From contig NZ_JAHRXJ010000011.1 of NCBI RefSeq assembly GCF_019104765.1, positions 434,001 to 498,000 of the forward strand: 64,000 nt of DNA, given 5' to 3'. The position numbers and the translations under genes are program-made. Under the pieces are notes generated by a model. It had not been told where the DNA came from. It did not search any database and saw only the letters and a program-made list of their open reading frames with translations. This DNA comes from Synechococcus sp. HK05 (GTDB taxonomy: Bacteria > Cyanobacteriota > Cyanobacteriia > PCC-6307 > Cyanobiaceae). Within the stretch, counting starts at the first letter, position 1. Every line of letters begins with the position of its first letter. Below are positions 53,271 to 62,383 of the stretch, in pieces.

Positions 53271-56200
53271 TCAGTCCTCGCTGAGGGTCACCAGGTCTTT
53301 GAGCTGGCTCACGTCCATGCCGCCGAGCCAGTCTTCGCCGGAGCCCACGATGTCTTCGGCGAGTTTCGACTTCTCCTTGATCATCCGGTCGATGCGCTCC
53401 TCCACGGAGCCGCTGGTGATGAATTTGTGCACCAGTACGCGGTTCTGCTGGCCGATCCGGTAGGCGCGGTCGGTGGCCTGGTTTTCCACGGCGGGGTTCC
53501 ACCAGCGATCGATATGGAACACGTGGCTGGCGCGGGTGAGGTTGAGGCCCACGCCGCCAGCCTTGAGCGAGAGCAGGAACAGCTGCGGACCGCGCGGGTC
53601 GTCCTGGAAGCGATCCACCATCGCCTGGCGTTCGGCCTTGCTGGTGTTGCCGTAGAGGAACGGCACCGGTTGTTTCCACTTCTGCTCCAGGTGCGCCTTG
53701 AGCAGGTGGCCCCATTCGGCGAACTGGGTGAACAGCAGGGCGCGATCGCCCGCTTCGATCACCTCTTCGAGGATCTCTTCGAGCCGCTGCACCTTGGCGC
53801 TGCGGGCGGCGAACTCCTTGAAGAAGGCCGCATCGCTGGGGTCGGGGTCCTGCTTGAGGGCCAGGGCCGGGTGGTTGCAGATCTGCTTGAGCTTCGTGAG
53901 CAGCGCCAGAACCTGGCCATGCTTCTGCCCCAGCGGCGCCCGCGCGATCGCATCGAGGCTGTCCTCCACGGTTTGGTTGTAGAGCTTCTTCTGCTCGGGA
54001 GCGAGCCCCACCCATTCGCTCAGTTCCACCTTCTCCGGCAGATCGGAAATGATCGATTTGTCGGTTTTCAAGCGCCGCAGGATGAAGGGGCTCACCCGGC
54101 TCTTGAGGTCCCGTAGCGACGACATATCGCCGTAGCGCTCGATTGGCAGCCGGTAGCGCTGGCGGAAGAAGGGTTCATCGCCGAGCACCTTGGGGTTGAG
54201 GAAATCCATCAGCGCCCACAGTTCGCTGACGCGGTTTTCCACCGGTGTGCCCGTGAGGGCGATGCGGAAGCGGGGGCCGCATTTGCTGCCTCGGCCGGGG
54301 CGGCCCAGATCCCGCGCTGCCATCGATTGCTTGGCGTTGTGGTTCTTAATCGCCTGCGCTTCATCGATCACCACGCCCTGCCAGTCGATCGCCTCCAGCA
54401 GTTCGCTGTCGCGTTGGAGCAGGCCGTAGGTGGTGAGCACCAGATCCACGCCCTTGAGGGCTTTCTTGATCGCCTCGGGGCTGTTGGGGCGGCGCGGACC
54501 GTAGTGCTCGTTCACCACCAGATCGGGGGTGAAGGCTGCCGCCTCCCGCTTCCAGTTGGTGAGCACCGAGGTGGGGGCCACCAGCAACACCGGGCGCTTC
54601 AGCTCCTCTTCGGCCTTGAGGTGCTGGATGAAGGCCAGCAGCTGAATGGTTTTGCCCAGGCCCATGTCGTCGGCCAGGCAGGCGCCCTGATCAAAGCGAT
54701 GCAGGAAGGCGAGCCAGCCCAGGCCTCGCTCCTGATACGGCCGCAGCTGGCCGGCGAATCCGGGTGGGGCAGGCAGGGGATCGGGGGCCTTCTGCTGGTG
54801 GTATTGCTCCAGCACCGCTTGCAGGCGCGGGCCCGCGGTGAAGGCATGCACCGGCAGGCGCTGCAAGGTTTCGCCTTCGTTGCCGGTGATACGCAGGGCG
54901 TCATCGAGGCTGAAGGGGGGCTCGGCGGCGCAGAACTTCTCGGCGTTCTTGAGATCGAGGGGCCGCAGTTCGATCCAGGCGCCCTTGTGCTGCACCAGCG
55001 GGCTGCGCTTGGCCGCCAGCTTCTCGAGATCCTTGAGGTTGAGGGTGACGCCGCCGATCATGAATTCCCAGCGCCACTCCAGCGTTTCGCCGAGGGTGAA
55101 GCCGCGCGACTTCTCCGGGAGCTCGGCGGTGATGGCCAGGCCTAGGCGTGAAGCCAGGCCGCCCGAGAGGCTGGCGGGCAGCACCACGCCCACGCCCACA
55201 TCCCGCAGGCGGCTCGCGGCGGTGCGCACCAGCACGAAGGCTTCGGCCGGGGTGAGCTGCATCGCTTCCGGGGTGGCGGCATCGAGGCCCCGTTCGATCG
55301 GCTCAAAGGCCAGCAACGCCCGGCCCAGGCCCTCCAGCAGCAGCGCGCCGGGCTGCTCCAGCTGGATCTCGCCGAGGGCCAGGCTGCCGTCGCCGGCGCC
55401 CCACACGATCCCGGCGGGCACCCGCAGGGTGGGGTCGGCTTCCGCTTGCAGCCCAAAGCGCAGCTCCCACAGCTCGTCGCCTTCCGGCGGGGTGAACAGC
55501 TCAAGGCAGGCACGCGCGGGTTCCACCTTGCCGGCCACGGTTTCGCGCCAGTGGTGGCTGGCGATGGCCAGGCGTTCCTGGTCTTCCTCGTCGATCTGGA
55601 TGCGGCCATCGTGGCTGGCGAGGCCCTCTTCCCAGGCCGCCAGCAGGGGATCGAGCCCCTCGCCGCCGGGGGCAAAGGCGTGGCGCAGCTGGCCATCCAC
55701 CAGCTTTTCCACAATGCTGGCCACCAACAGGCGGTTGGAGCGGGGCCTGCCGCAGGCCAGATGCGGTTCGGCGCTGGAGGCGGCCACCACCTGGGGCATG
55801 CGGATGGCCAGGTCTTCGAGGCGGCGGCGGTCGTCTTCGCGGTTGAGCAGGGGCAGCCAGCTGGCTTTGCCCTCGGCGGCATCGGGCAGCCAACGGCCGC
55901 GGGCAATCAGGCTGAGGCACCAGCGCTGCAGATGGCACCACCAGAGCAGGTCGTCGCCCAGCCCCGCGGCGGCGGTGCCGGAGAGGGGCAACTGGTTGAG
56001 CCATTCGGCGGCGGGGCCGGGCTTGAGGAACCAGCCCTCCAGCTGCCAGGGCCACCAGGTGAGGTCTTTGGGGAGTGGTTCGCCGGCCTGAAGGGGCAGG
56101 CCGCTCCAGGAGCCGGCGCTGTCGCTTTTCTGGCCGCGGCTGAGCTGCTGGCGGCTGGGCAGGGTGAGGGTGACGGTGGCCTGGCGCAGGTCTTCCGACC

Positions 56201-56402
56201 AAAACTGGTTGTCGTCGAGCCAGGTGGCCAGGTCGTCGAGATCGAGGCTGAGGGGGTGGAGCGGCGCTTCGCTGCTCGGGCTCACCGGCTCGGCCACACG
56301 CCAGGTGTCCGCCCAGATGAACAGGCCCGCACTGGGGGCCTTGCCCTTGGCGAAGCTGCCCCGCGGAACGACGGGCAGCCAGGTGGCATGCAGCAGGCTC
56401 AT
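53271..56402 (-). CDS. SNF2-family DEAD/H-box helicase
   Basis: About 1043 residues. A long N-terminal region precedes the SNF2 motor: Walker A DDMGLGKTIQLLAFIQH (about residue 582 onward), DEAQAIKNH (motif II), then helicase-C motifs (LLFTQFAEWG; LLSLKAGGVGLNLTRASHVF; RAYRIGQ). It is a HepA/RapA-like ATPase that may remodel nucleoprotein or RNA polymerase complexes. The start MSLLHATWLPVVPRGSFAKG at 56402 is preferred over the longer frame. It heads an operon with SWIM and MEKHLA genes. Confidence 0.9.
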   Translation of the reverse strand: MSLLHATWLPVVPRGSFAKGKAPSAGLFIWADTWRVAEPVSPSSEAPLHPLSLDLDDLATWLDDNQFWSEDLRQATVTLTLPSRQQLSRGQKSDSAGSWSGLPLQAGEPLPKDLTWWPWQLEGWFLKPGPAAEWLNQLPLSGTAAAGLGDDLLWWCHLQRWCLSLIARGRWLPDAAEGKASWLPLLNREDDRRRLEDLAIRMPQVVAASSAEPHLACGRPRSNRLLVASIVEKLVDGQLRHAFAPGGEGLDPLLAAWEEGLASHDGRIQIDEEDQERLAIASHHWRETVAGKVEPARACLELFTPPEGDELWELRFGLQAEADPTLRVPAGIVWGAGDGSLALGEIQLEQPGALLLEGLGRALLAFEPIERGLDAATPEAMQLTPAEAFVLVRTAASRLRDVGVGVVLPASLSGGLASRLGLAITAELPEKSRGFTLGETLEWRWEFMIGGVTLNLKDLEKLAAKRSPLVQHKGAWIELRPLDLKNAEKFCAAEPPFSLDDALRITGNEGETLQRLPVHAFTAGPRLQAVLEQYHQQKAPDPLPAPPGFAGQLRPYQERGLGWLAFLHRFDQGACLADDMGLGKTIQLLAFIQHLKAEEELKRPVLLVAPTSVLTNWKREAAAFTPDLVVNEHYGPRRPNSPEAIKKALKGVDLVLTTYGLLQRDSELLEAIDWQGVVIDEAQAIKNHNAKQSMAARDLGRPGRGSKCGPRFRIALTGTPVENRVSELWALMDFLNPKVLGDEPFFRQRYRLPIERYGDMSSLRDLKSRVSPFILRRLKTDKSIISDLPEKVELSEWVGLAPEQKKLYNQTVEDSLDAIARAPLGQKHGQVLALLTKLKQICNHPALALKQDPDPSDAAFFKEFAARSAKVQRLEEILEEVIEAGDRALLFTQFAEWGHLLKAHLEQKWKQPVPFLYGNTSKAERQAMVDRFQDDPRGPQLFLLSLKAGGVGLNLTRASHVFHIDRWWNPAVENQATDRAYRIGQQNRVLVHKFITSGSVEERIDRMIKEKSKLAEDIVGSGEDWLGGMDVSQLKDLVTLSED

Positions 56403-56421
56403 GGAGGCGGGGCCTGGGGAG

Positions 56422-56853
56422 TCAGGGTTGCCGGATCGTGGTGGTCCGCGCCGCGACGAGTCGTGGCAGAACCTGCGATCCGTGCAGCACAAGTGCGGCG
56501 CCGATCAGCGGCAGCCAGGCACGAACGAGCTCCATCATCACAGTTGGCGCCACCAACGCCAAGTTCTGCATCCAGGGAGAGGGCAAGGGCCAGGGGCTAA
56601 GGGGCGGTAGCGCCAGGCTGTGGATGCCGCACACAGCCCCCACCAGGCCCGCCTGCAGGTGGCTGTCATCGGGGTCGACCCGCTGCAGGTGGAAGGCCAG
56701 CAGGCCATAGAAGAAGCCGCAGCCGCCGGCCCGCAGCGCCGCCTCCACCCCAAAGGGCAGCCCGAGCACCAGGGCACTCAGCCCAGCCCCTAGGGCCCAG
56801 GCGATCGAGCGCAGGCGCAGCTGCGCGCGGGAAGAGTCGGTGGGGGCGCTCAT
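56422..56853 (-). CDS. hypothetical membrane protein
   Basis: 143 residues with about four hydrophobic segments ([66 protein letters not shown]). No domain is recognised. It is 19 bases upstream of the SNF2 gene on the same strand and divergent from alaS. Confidence 0.65.
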   Translation of the reverse strand: MSAPTDSSRAQLRLRSIAWALGAGLSALVLGLPFGVEAALRAGGCGFFYGLLAFHLQRVDPDDSHLQAGLVGAVCGIHSLALPPLSPWPLPSPWMQNLALVAPTVMMELVRAWLPLIGAALVLHGSQVLPRLVAARTTTIRQP

Positions 56854-56894
56854 GCTGCGCGATCATGCCCGGTTCAGGCTTTTCTTGCTTCGCC

Positions 56895-59549
56895 ATGGCT
56901 GCCGCCGCCCCTCGCACTGGTGCTGAGATCCGCGCAGCCTTCCTCGATTTTTACGAGCAGCGCGGCCACAAGCCGATGGCCAGCGCCTCGCTGGTGCCGG
57001 AAGACCCCACGGTGCTGCTCACCATCGCGGGCATGCTCCCGTTTAAGCCGGTGTTTCTGGGGCAGCAGCAACGGCCGGCCCCTCGGGCCACCAGCTCCCA
57101 GAAGTGCATTCGCACCAACGACATCGAAAACGTGGGCCGTACGGCGCGGCATCACACGTTCTTCGAGATGCTCGGCAACTTCTCCTTCGGCGACTACTTC
57201 AAGGAGCAGGCGATTCAGTGGGCCTGGGAGCTGAGCACCAGTGTGTTCGGCCTCAGCCCGAAGAACCTCGTGGTGAGCGTGTTCCGTGAGGACGACGAAG
57301 CCGAGGTGATCTGGCGTGATGTGGTGGGGGTGAACCCCAAGCGCATCATCCGCATGGATGAGGCCGACAACTTCTGGGCGTCCGGCCCCACTGGCCCCTG
57401 CGGCCCCTGCTCGGAGATCTATTACGACTTCAAGCCCGAACTCGGCGACGACGGCATCGACCTCGAAGACGACTCGCGTTTCATCGAGTTCTACAACCTG
57501 GTGTTCATGCAGTACAACCGCGACGCGGAGGGCACCCTCACGCCGCTGGCCAACCGCAACATCGACACCGGCATGGGCCTTGAGCGCATGGCTCAGATCC
57601 TGCAGGCAGTACCCAACAACTACGAAACCGACCTGATCTATCCGCTGATTGAAACAGCGGCGGGACTGGCGGGCGTGGACTATCGCGCCCTCGATGAGAA
57701 GGGCAAAACCAGCCTCAAGGTGATCGGCGATCACTCCCGCGCCATCACCCAGCTGATCTGCGATGGCGTGACCGCCAGCAATCTCGGCCGTGGCTACATC
57801 CTGCGCCGCCTGCTGCGCCGTGTGGTGCGCCACGGACGGCTCCTCGGCATCGACAAGCCGTTCCTGACGGCGATGGGAGAGGCGTCTATCACGCTGATGC
57901 GGGCCGCCTACCCGCAGCTGCTGGAGCGCCGTGAAGTGATCCTGGCGGAGCTGGCCCGCGAGGAGGCCCGCTTCCTGGAAACCCTGGAGCGGGGCGAGAA
58001 GCTGCTGGCCGATGTGCTGGCGGCCAAGCCGAAGAAGATCTCAGGCGAGCAGGCCTTTGAGCTTTACGACACCTACGGCTTCCCTCTGGAGCTCACCGAA
58101 GAGATCGCTGAGGAGCACGGCCTCACGGTGGATCTCGAAGGCTTTGAAGCGGCGATGGAGGCTCAACGCCAGCGCGCTAAGGCGGCGGCGGTGAGCATCG
58201 ATCTCACCCTGCAGGAAGCCATCGATCAGGTGGCGGGCGATCTGGAGGCCACCGCCTTCCGCGGTTATGAGCTGCTCGAGCACAGCAGTTCCGTGCAGGC
58301 GCTGGTGGTGAACGGCGAACCGGCCGAGTGCGCCGTGGCTGGCGACAACGTGCAGGTGGTGCTTGACACCACGCCCTTCTATGGCGAGGGCGGCGGCCAG
58401 GTGGGGGATCGCGGCGTGCTCAGCGGCGACGGTCCCGATGGCAACGGCCTGATCGTCGCGATCGATGCCGTGAGCCGCAACCGCAGCGTGTTCGTGCACA
58501 GCGGCCGGATTGAGCGCGGCAGCCTGAGCGTTGGCGATGTGGTGCACGGCCAGGTGGACCGCGCTTGCCGCCGCCGCGCCCAGGCCAATCACACGGCTAC
58601 GCACCTGCTGCAGGCGGCGCTGAAGCAGGTGGTGGATCCGGGCATCGGCCAGGCCGGCTCCCTGGTGGATTTCGATCGCCTCCGCTTCGACTTCCACTGC
58701 CCCCGCGCCGTGAGTGCCGCGGAGCTCGAGCAAATCGAGAGCCTGATCAACGGCTGGATCAGCGAGGCCCACAGCCTCGAGGTGCAGGAGATGGCGATCG
58801 AGAAGGCCAAGGCCGCCGGCGCGGTGGCGATGTTCGGCGAGAAGTACGCCGATGTGGTGCGCGTTGTGGATGTCCCCGGCGTGTCGATGGAGCTCTGCGG
58901 CGGCACCCACGTGGCCAACACTGCTGAGATCGGCCTGTTCAAGATCGTGAGCGAGAGCGGCGTGGCCGCCGGAATCCGCCGCATCGAGGCCGTGGCTGGC
59001 CCTGCGGTGCTCGCTTATCTCAACGAGCGCGATGGGGTGGTGAAGCAGCTGGGTGAGCGCTTCAAGGCCCAGCCCGCTGAGATCGTGGAGCGGGTGGGGC
59101 AGCTGGCTGATGAGCTCAAGGCCAGCCAGAAGGCCTTGGCCGCGGCACGCGAGGAGCTGGCCCTGGCGAAATCAGCGGCACTGATGGCGCAGGCCGTGGC
59201 CCTTGGCGAGCACCAACTGCTAGTGGCCCGCCTCGATGGTGTGGAGGGTGGCGGCCTGCAGAGCGCGGCGCAGGGGCTGGTGGATCAGCTGGGTGATGCC
59301 GCCGCCGTGGTGCTCGGCGGCCTGCCCGATCCCGCGGACCTGGGCAAGGTGATCCTGGTGGCCGCCTTCGGGAAGGCCGTGATCGCCAAGGGCCAGCAGG
59401 CCGGCAAGTTCATCGGTGGGATTGCCAAGGCCTGCGGCGGTGGCGGCGGCGGCCGGCCCAACCTGGCTCAAGCGGGTGGGCGCGATGGGGCCGCGCTGGA
59501 TGGAGCGCTGGAGCAGGCCCGCACGGAGCTCACGGCGGCGCTGGGCTAA
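56895..59549 (+). CDS. alaS: alanyl-tRNA synthetase
   Basis: 884 residues. The N-terminal class II catalytic core ([40 protein letters not shown]) is followed by an editing domain with [11 protein letters not shown] and CGGTHVANT zinc/editing motifs and the C-terminal DHHA1 domain ([13 protein letters not shown]). It charges tRNA-Ala. Frame and length are normal. The start at 56895 matches the conserved N-terminus. Confidence 0.97.
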   Translation: MAAAAPRTGAEIRAAFLDFYEQRGHKPMASASLVPEDPTVLLTIAGMLPFKPVFLGQQQRPAPRATSSQKCIRTNDIENVGRTARHHTFFEMLGNFSFGDYFKEQAIQWAWELSTSVFGLSPKNLVVSVFREDDEAEVIWRDVVGVNPKRIIRMDEADNFWASGPTGPCGPCSEIYYDFKPELGDDGIDLEDDSRFIEFYNLVFMQYNRDAEGTLTPLANRNIDTGMGLERMAQILQAVPNNYETDLIYPLIETAAGLAGVDYRALDEKGKTSLKVIGDHSRAITQLICDGVTASNLGRGYILRRLLRRVVRHGRLLGIDKPFLTAMGEASITLMRAAYPQLLERREVILAELAREEARFLETLERGEKLLADVLAAKPKKISGEQAFELYDTYGFPLELTEEIAEEHGLTVDLEGFEAAMEAQRQRAKAAAVSIDLTLQEAIDQVAGDLEATAFRGYELLEHSSSVQALVVNGEPAECAVAGDNVQVVLDTTPFYGEGGGQVGDRGVLSGDGPDGNGLIVAIDAVSRNRSVFVHSGRIERGSLSVGDVVHGQVDRACRRRAQANHTATHLLQAALKQVVDPGIGQAGSLVDFDRLRFDFHCPRAVSAAELEQIESLINGWISEAHSLEVQEMAIEKAKAAGAVAMFGEKYADVVRVVDVPGVSMELCGGTHVANTAEIGLFKIVSESGVAAGIRRIEAVAGPAVLAYLNERDGVVKQLGERFKAQPAEIVERVGQLADELKASQKALAAAREELALAKSAALMAQAVALGEHQLLVARLDGVEGGGLQSAAQGLVDQLGDAAAVVLGGLPDPADLGKVILVAAFGKAVIAKGQQAGKFIGGIAKACGGGGGGRPNLAQAGGRDGAALDGALEQARTELTAALG

Positions 59550-59652
59550 TCCCTGCGGCGCCTGCAGCCGGATCAGGAACCGTTCCTGCCGGCTGGCGCC
59601 CTGAACCAGCGGGGGAATCCTGTTGGTATCGAACGCCGAGGAGCTGCACGCC

Positions 59653-59856
59653 ATGGCCAGCAGCTTTGAAATCCACGCCCGTCAGCATTGGAGCTTCCAG
59701 CTGGTGCTGCTGGGGAGCCGTCTGCGCTTGGAGGGCTGCCGCGATGCGGAGCTCCCGGGCGATGAGCCCTTGCACTGCTCCACCTGGCTTCAGCCCCAGG
59801 ATGCGCCCTACGACGTGGCCCATGAGCTGATGGCCCACCCCAGCTGCTGCGTTTAG
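59653..59856 (+). CDS. 67-residue hypothetical protein, paralogue of 62092-62283
   Basis: MASSFEIHARQHWSFQLVLL, ending DVAHELMAHPSCCV. It shares the pattern WSFQ-V-LGS-L-LE, then S-T, then AHEL-(x)n-P-CC with the small protein encoded at 62092-62283, so the two are paralogues. GAGGAG lies nine bases before the ATG. The C-terminal Cys-Cys is a notable conserved end. Function unknown. Confidence 0.65.
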   Translation: MASSFEIHARQHWSFQLVLLGSRLRLEGCRDAELPGDEPLHCSTWLQPQDAPYDVAHELMAHPSCCV

Positions 59857-60787
59857 CCGAGTTCCACCCGGTTGCGACCGCTGCCTTTGGCGCGGTAGAG
59901 GGCAGCATCGGCACGCTCCAGCTGATCGCCCCAGGCTTCATCCGGGGTCCGCAGCGCCACGCCGATCGAGATCGTCACGGGCGGCAATGCTTCGCTGCGG
60001 AGTTTCTCCACCGTTTGGCGGTGCCGCTCCCCCAGCCCGTGCGCGGCCTCGGGCTCTGTGTCGTGCTGGCAGATCACCAGGAATTCCTCGCCCCCCAACC
60101 GCACCAAGGCATCGCTGGGCCGAATCCCATGGCGCAATGCTTTGGCCACGGCCTGCAGTACGGCATCGCCGCAGCTGTGGCCATGGGTGTCGTTGATGGC
60201 CTTGAAGTGGTCGATATCCACCAACAGCAACGCCAGCTGCGGGCATTGCTCTAGGGCGCTGCGCTGTTGCTCGAGCCAGTGGCGATTCAGGGCGCCGGTG
60301 AGGGCATCGCTGAGGGCACGGGTTTGCAGCTGTTGATTGAGCGCCTGCGCGCCTCGGGCATGCAGGTTGGAGTGGCGCAGTCGCTCGCCGAGGAGCTGCA
60401 GCAAATTGAGCGCAAGTTGGTGAGATTGCTGCGACCAGGTCAGGAGCTCTTGGCGTTCCATCACCCAGAGTTCGCTCGGCTGCTCGCAGCGCACCCAAGC
60501 GGTGGTGTCGCCCTGGGTGAGCGTTGACCTTCGCCCACGCAGTCGCCGGGGCCAATGCGCGCCAAGGCCGCCGTGCCTCCCTGCTGCAGGCTCACGACCA
60601 ACTCGCCAGACAGCACCAGGAAGGTTTGGCTGTTCAATTGATCGGCCCTCAGCACCGTGGTGCCGCGGGCGTGGCAGCGCAGCTCCGCCGCCGCCAGCCA
60701 TGCCTGCAGCAGTGTGGGGTCGATGCCGGCGAAGAGCGGTGCCTGCAGCTGCAGAAGCTGATCCAGGAGCGGCGGGCCGGTTTTCAT
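59853..60787 (-). pseudogene. cNMP-binding + GGDEF diguanylate cyclase, split by a frameshift
   Basis: Two frames join into one protein. From ATG 60787 a cNMP-binding domain runs through FLVLSGELVVSLQQGGTAAL to GPGDCVGE. The adjacent frame then continues STLTQGDTTAWVRCEQPSEL and VMERQELL (end of the cNMP domain), a linker helix, and a GGDEF domain (LLVDIDHFKAINDTHGHSCG; active site GGEEF) to 59853. One missing base near 60527-60532 breaks the frame. It could be a true mutation or a sequencing error. The ATG overlaps the upstream gene's stop (ATGA). Confidence 0.75.
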
Positions 60788-61365
60788 TGCAGCAGGGCTT
60801 CCAATTGATCGGCCGCGGCGGCGATCGAGTGGCGGCGATGCCGCAGTGCGGCGCAGGTCTGGCCTAACAGCGCGCGATCGCCGTTGTGGGCGGCCTTGAT
60901 GCCATCGAGCAGTAGCCCCACCAGCTCATTGCCCTGCAGGCAGCGTTGGCTGATCAGGTTGAGCAGTTCGATCGAGAGGTCGGCATCAAACAACATGGCC
61001 TTGAGCAGCTGGTTGCTATCCACAGCGATCAACTGAGCGGGCGCCTCGAGCACCTGCACATCGGCGGAATGCACGCCGTTGCCGAACAGCCCCATTTCGC
61101 CCAGCAACTCCTCAGCCTCCACGATCGCGAGGGTGTGCGGTGCCCCATCGCTCTGGCGCACCTGGATCGCCACGGTGCCTTCGGTGAGCAGGAGCACCCG
61201 TTCGGCTGGGGCGCCCTGGCGCAGCAACAGCTCGCCAGGCTCTGCGCGGATCTCTACGGGCACGATCTCGCTGTCGTGGGCGGCGAGCAGGAGCTTCATC
61301 CGTTCGCGCACGATGCTGCGTTGCGATTCGATCCCGAACATCGGCGCTCTGCGGCGTGTGCTCAT
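60784..61365 (-). CDS. cyclic-nucleotide-binding-domain protein
   Basis: About 193 residues. A cNMP-binding beta-roll (ELLLRQGAPAERVLLLTEGT; EELLGEMGLFGNGVHSADVQ) is followed by a helical C-terminal part without a recognisable HTH. Divergent from the CRP-like gene at 61428 and coupled by ATGA to the cNMP-GGDEF gene downstream. Probably a signalling partner of that gene. The start could also be the ATG at 61341. Confidence 0.75.
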   Translation of the reverse strand: MSTRRRAPMFGIESQRSIVRERMKLLLAAHDSEIVPVEIRAEPGELLLRQGAPAERVLLLTEGTVAIQVRQSDGAPHTLAIVEAEELLGEMGLFGNGVHSADVQVLEAPAQLIAVDSNQLLKAMLFDADLSIELLNLISQRCLQGNELVGLLLDGIKAAHNGDRALLGQTCAALRHRRHSIAAAADQLEALLQ

Positions 61366-61427
61366 CCTGGTGGGGTTGCTCCAGACTGGCCACTGCAACT
61401 GCGGTGGTGTCGCTCTCCTGCGTGGTC

Positions 61428-62132
61428 ATGGCCGATTTCACCCTTGAGCAGCTGCAGGCCTGGCCGCTGTTTGCTTCCCTCAGCGCCGAGCAGTGCGCCC
61501 AACTGCTCGATCGCCATTTGCAGAGCAGCCATGGCTCCGAGCAGGTGTTCGTGATGGAGCAGGACTGGGGTGAATCCTTGTTCCTGCTCCGCAGCGGTAT
61601 GGCCAAGGTGCGCAGCTACACCGCCGATGGCGATGAGGTGGTGATGTCGGTGTTGGGGGAGGGCGATGTGTTCGGGGAGATGGCGGCCCTCGATGGTTCC
61701 GCTCGCTCCGCTGATGTGGTGGCACTCACCCCCGTGACCTTGGTGAAGCTGCGGGCGGCTCCCTTTGCGGCGTTGCTGCAGCAGGACGCTGGCTTTGCCT
61801 TGGCTCTGGCGCGGCTGGAGGCCTCGCGCCTGCGGGATCTCAACCAGCGTTTCGCCATTCAAAGCAGCGATGCCACCACCCGGCTGCTCGATGCCCTGGC
61901 CTACTTGGCCAGGCGCAGCAGTGCAGCCAATGATCCCCAGGCTCTGATTCCGGCCCTGGCGCAGCGGGAGCTGGGCTTGCTGGCTGGTCTGGCGCGGGAA
62001 ACGGCGTCGCGCACCCTGAGCAAACTGCGCAGCCGCGGCACGGTGGAGGAGCTGGATGGTGCGCTGCGGATCACGGATCTCCAGCCCCTGATCAAGCGTG
62101 GGCTGCTGCCAGCGCACAGCAAGGGCGGTTGA
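61428..62132 (+). CDS. CRP/FNR-family transcriptional regulator
   Basis: 234 residues. N-terminal cNMP-binding domain (QDWGESLFLLRSGMAKVRSY; EGDVFGEMAALDGSARSADV), dimerisation helix, and C-terminal winged helix (LAQRELGLLAGLARETASRT as the recognition HTH). No Cys cluster is present, so it is not FNR-like. The effector is unknown. The ATG at 61428 is favoured over the 61356 frame. It overlaps the convergent small gene at 62092 by 41 bases. Confidence 0.88.
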   Translation: MADFTLEQLQAWPLFASLSAEQCAQLLDRHLQSSHGSEQVFVMEQDWGESLFLLRSGMAKVRSYTADGDEVVMSVLGEGDVFGEMAALDGSARSADVVALTPVTLVKLRAAPFAALLQQDAGFALALARLEASRLRDLNQRFAIQSSDATTRLLDALAYLARRSSAANDPQALIPALAQRELGLLAGLARETASRTLSKLRSRGTVEELDGALRITDLQPLIKRGLLPAHSKGG

Positions 62133-62283
62133 TCAGCTCATGGGCGCGGGCCCGCGTGGAATCCATCGGTTCCAGCACGGTGCTCAGCTTCTGATCGGCG
62201 CTCAGGGCTTCCAGCACCAGCAAACTGCCTAACATCACGGCCTGGAAGCTCCACTGATCGAAGCCGGGGAGGGAGAAGGTCAT
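62092..62283 (-). CDS. 63-residue hypothetical protein, paralogue of 59653-59856
   Basis: MTFSLPGFDQWSFQAVMLGS, ending RARAHELINRPCCALAAAHA. It shares the WSFQ-LGS-LE and AHEL-PCC pattern with the small protein at 59653. The end overlaps the CRP-like gene on the other strand. The pair flanks the cNMP/GGDEF cluster on both sides. Function unknown. Confidence 0.62.
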   Translation of the reverse strand: MTFSLPGFDQWSFQAVMLGSLLVLEALSADQKLSTVLEPMDSTRARAHELINRPCCALAAAHA

Positions 62284-62383
62284 GGCGGTTGTGGGGTGAT
62301 CTGGTGTCACCCTCTCCGCTTTGGCCGGGTGTTGCGGTGACCCACGGCGATGGCCGCTGTGATTCAGCTCACACCCCCGGCCG

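Noticed and set aside
56895-59549. alaS lies 7.6 kb from an alanine-free element, so a link to alanine starvation was considered
   Set aside because: alaS is an ordinary core gene here, and the GpC ban also covers non-coding DNA, codon junctions and AGC/GGC/TGC/CGC codons, so it is not an amino-acid effect.
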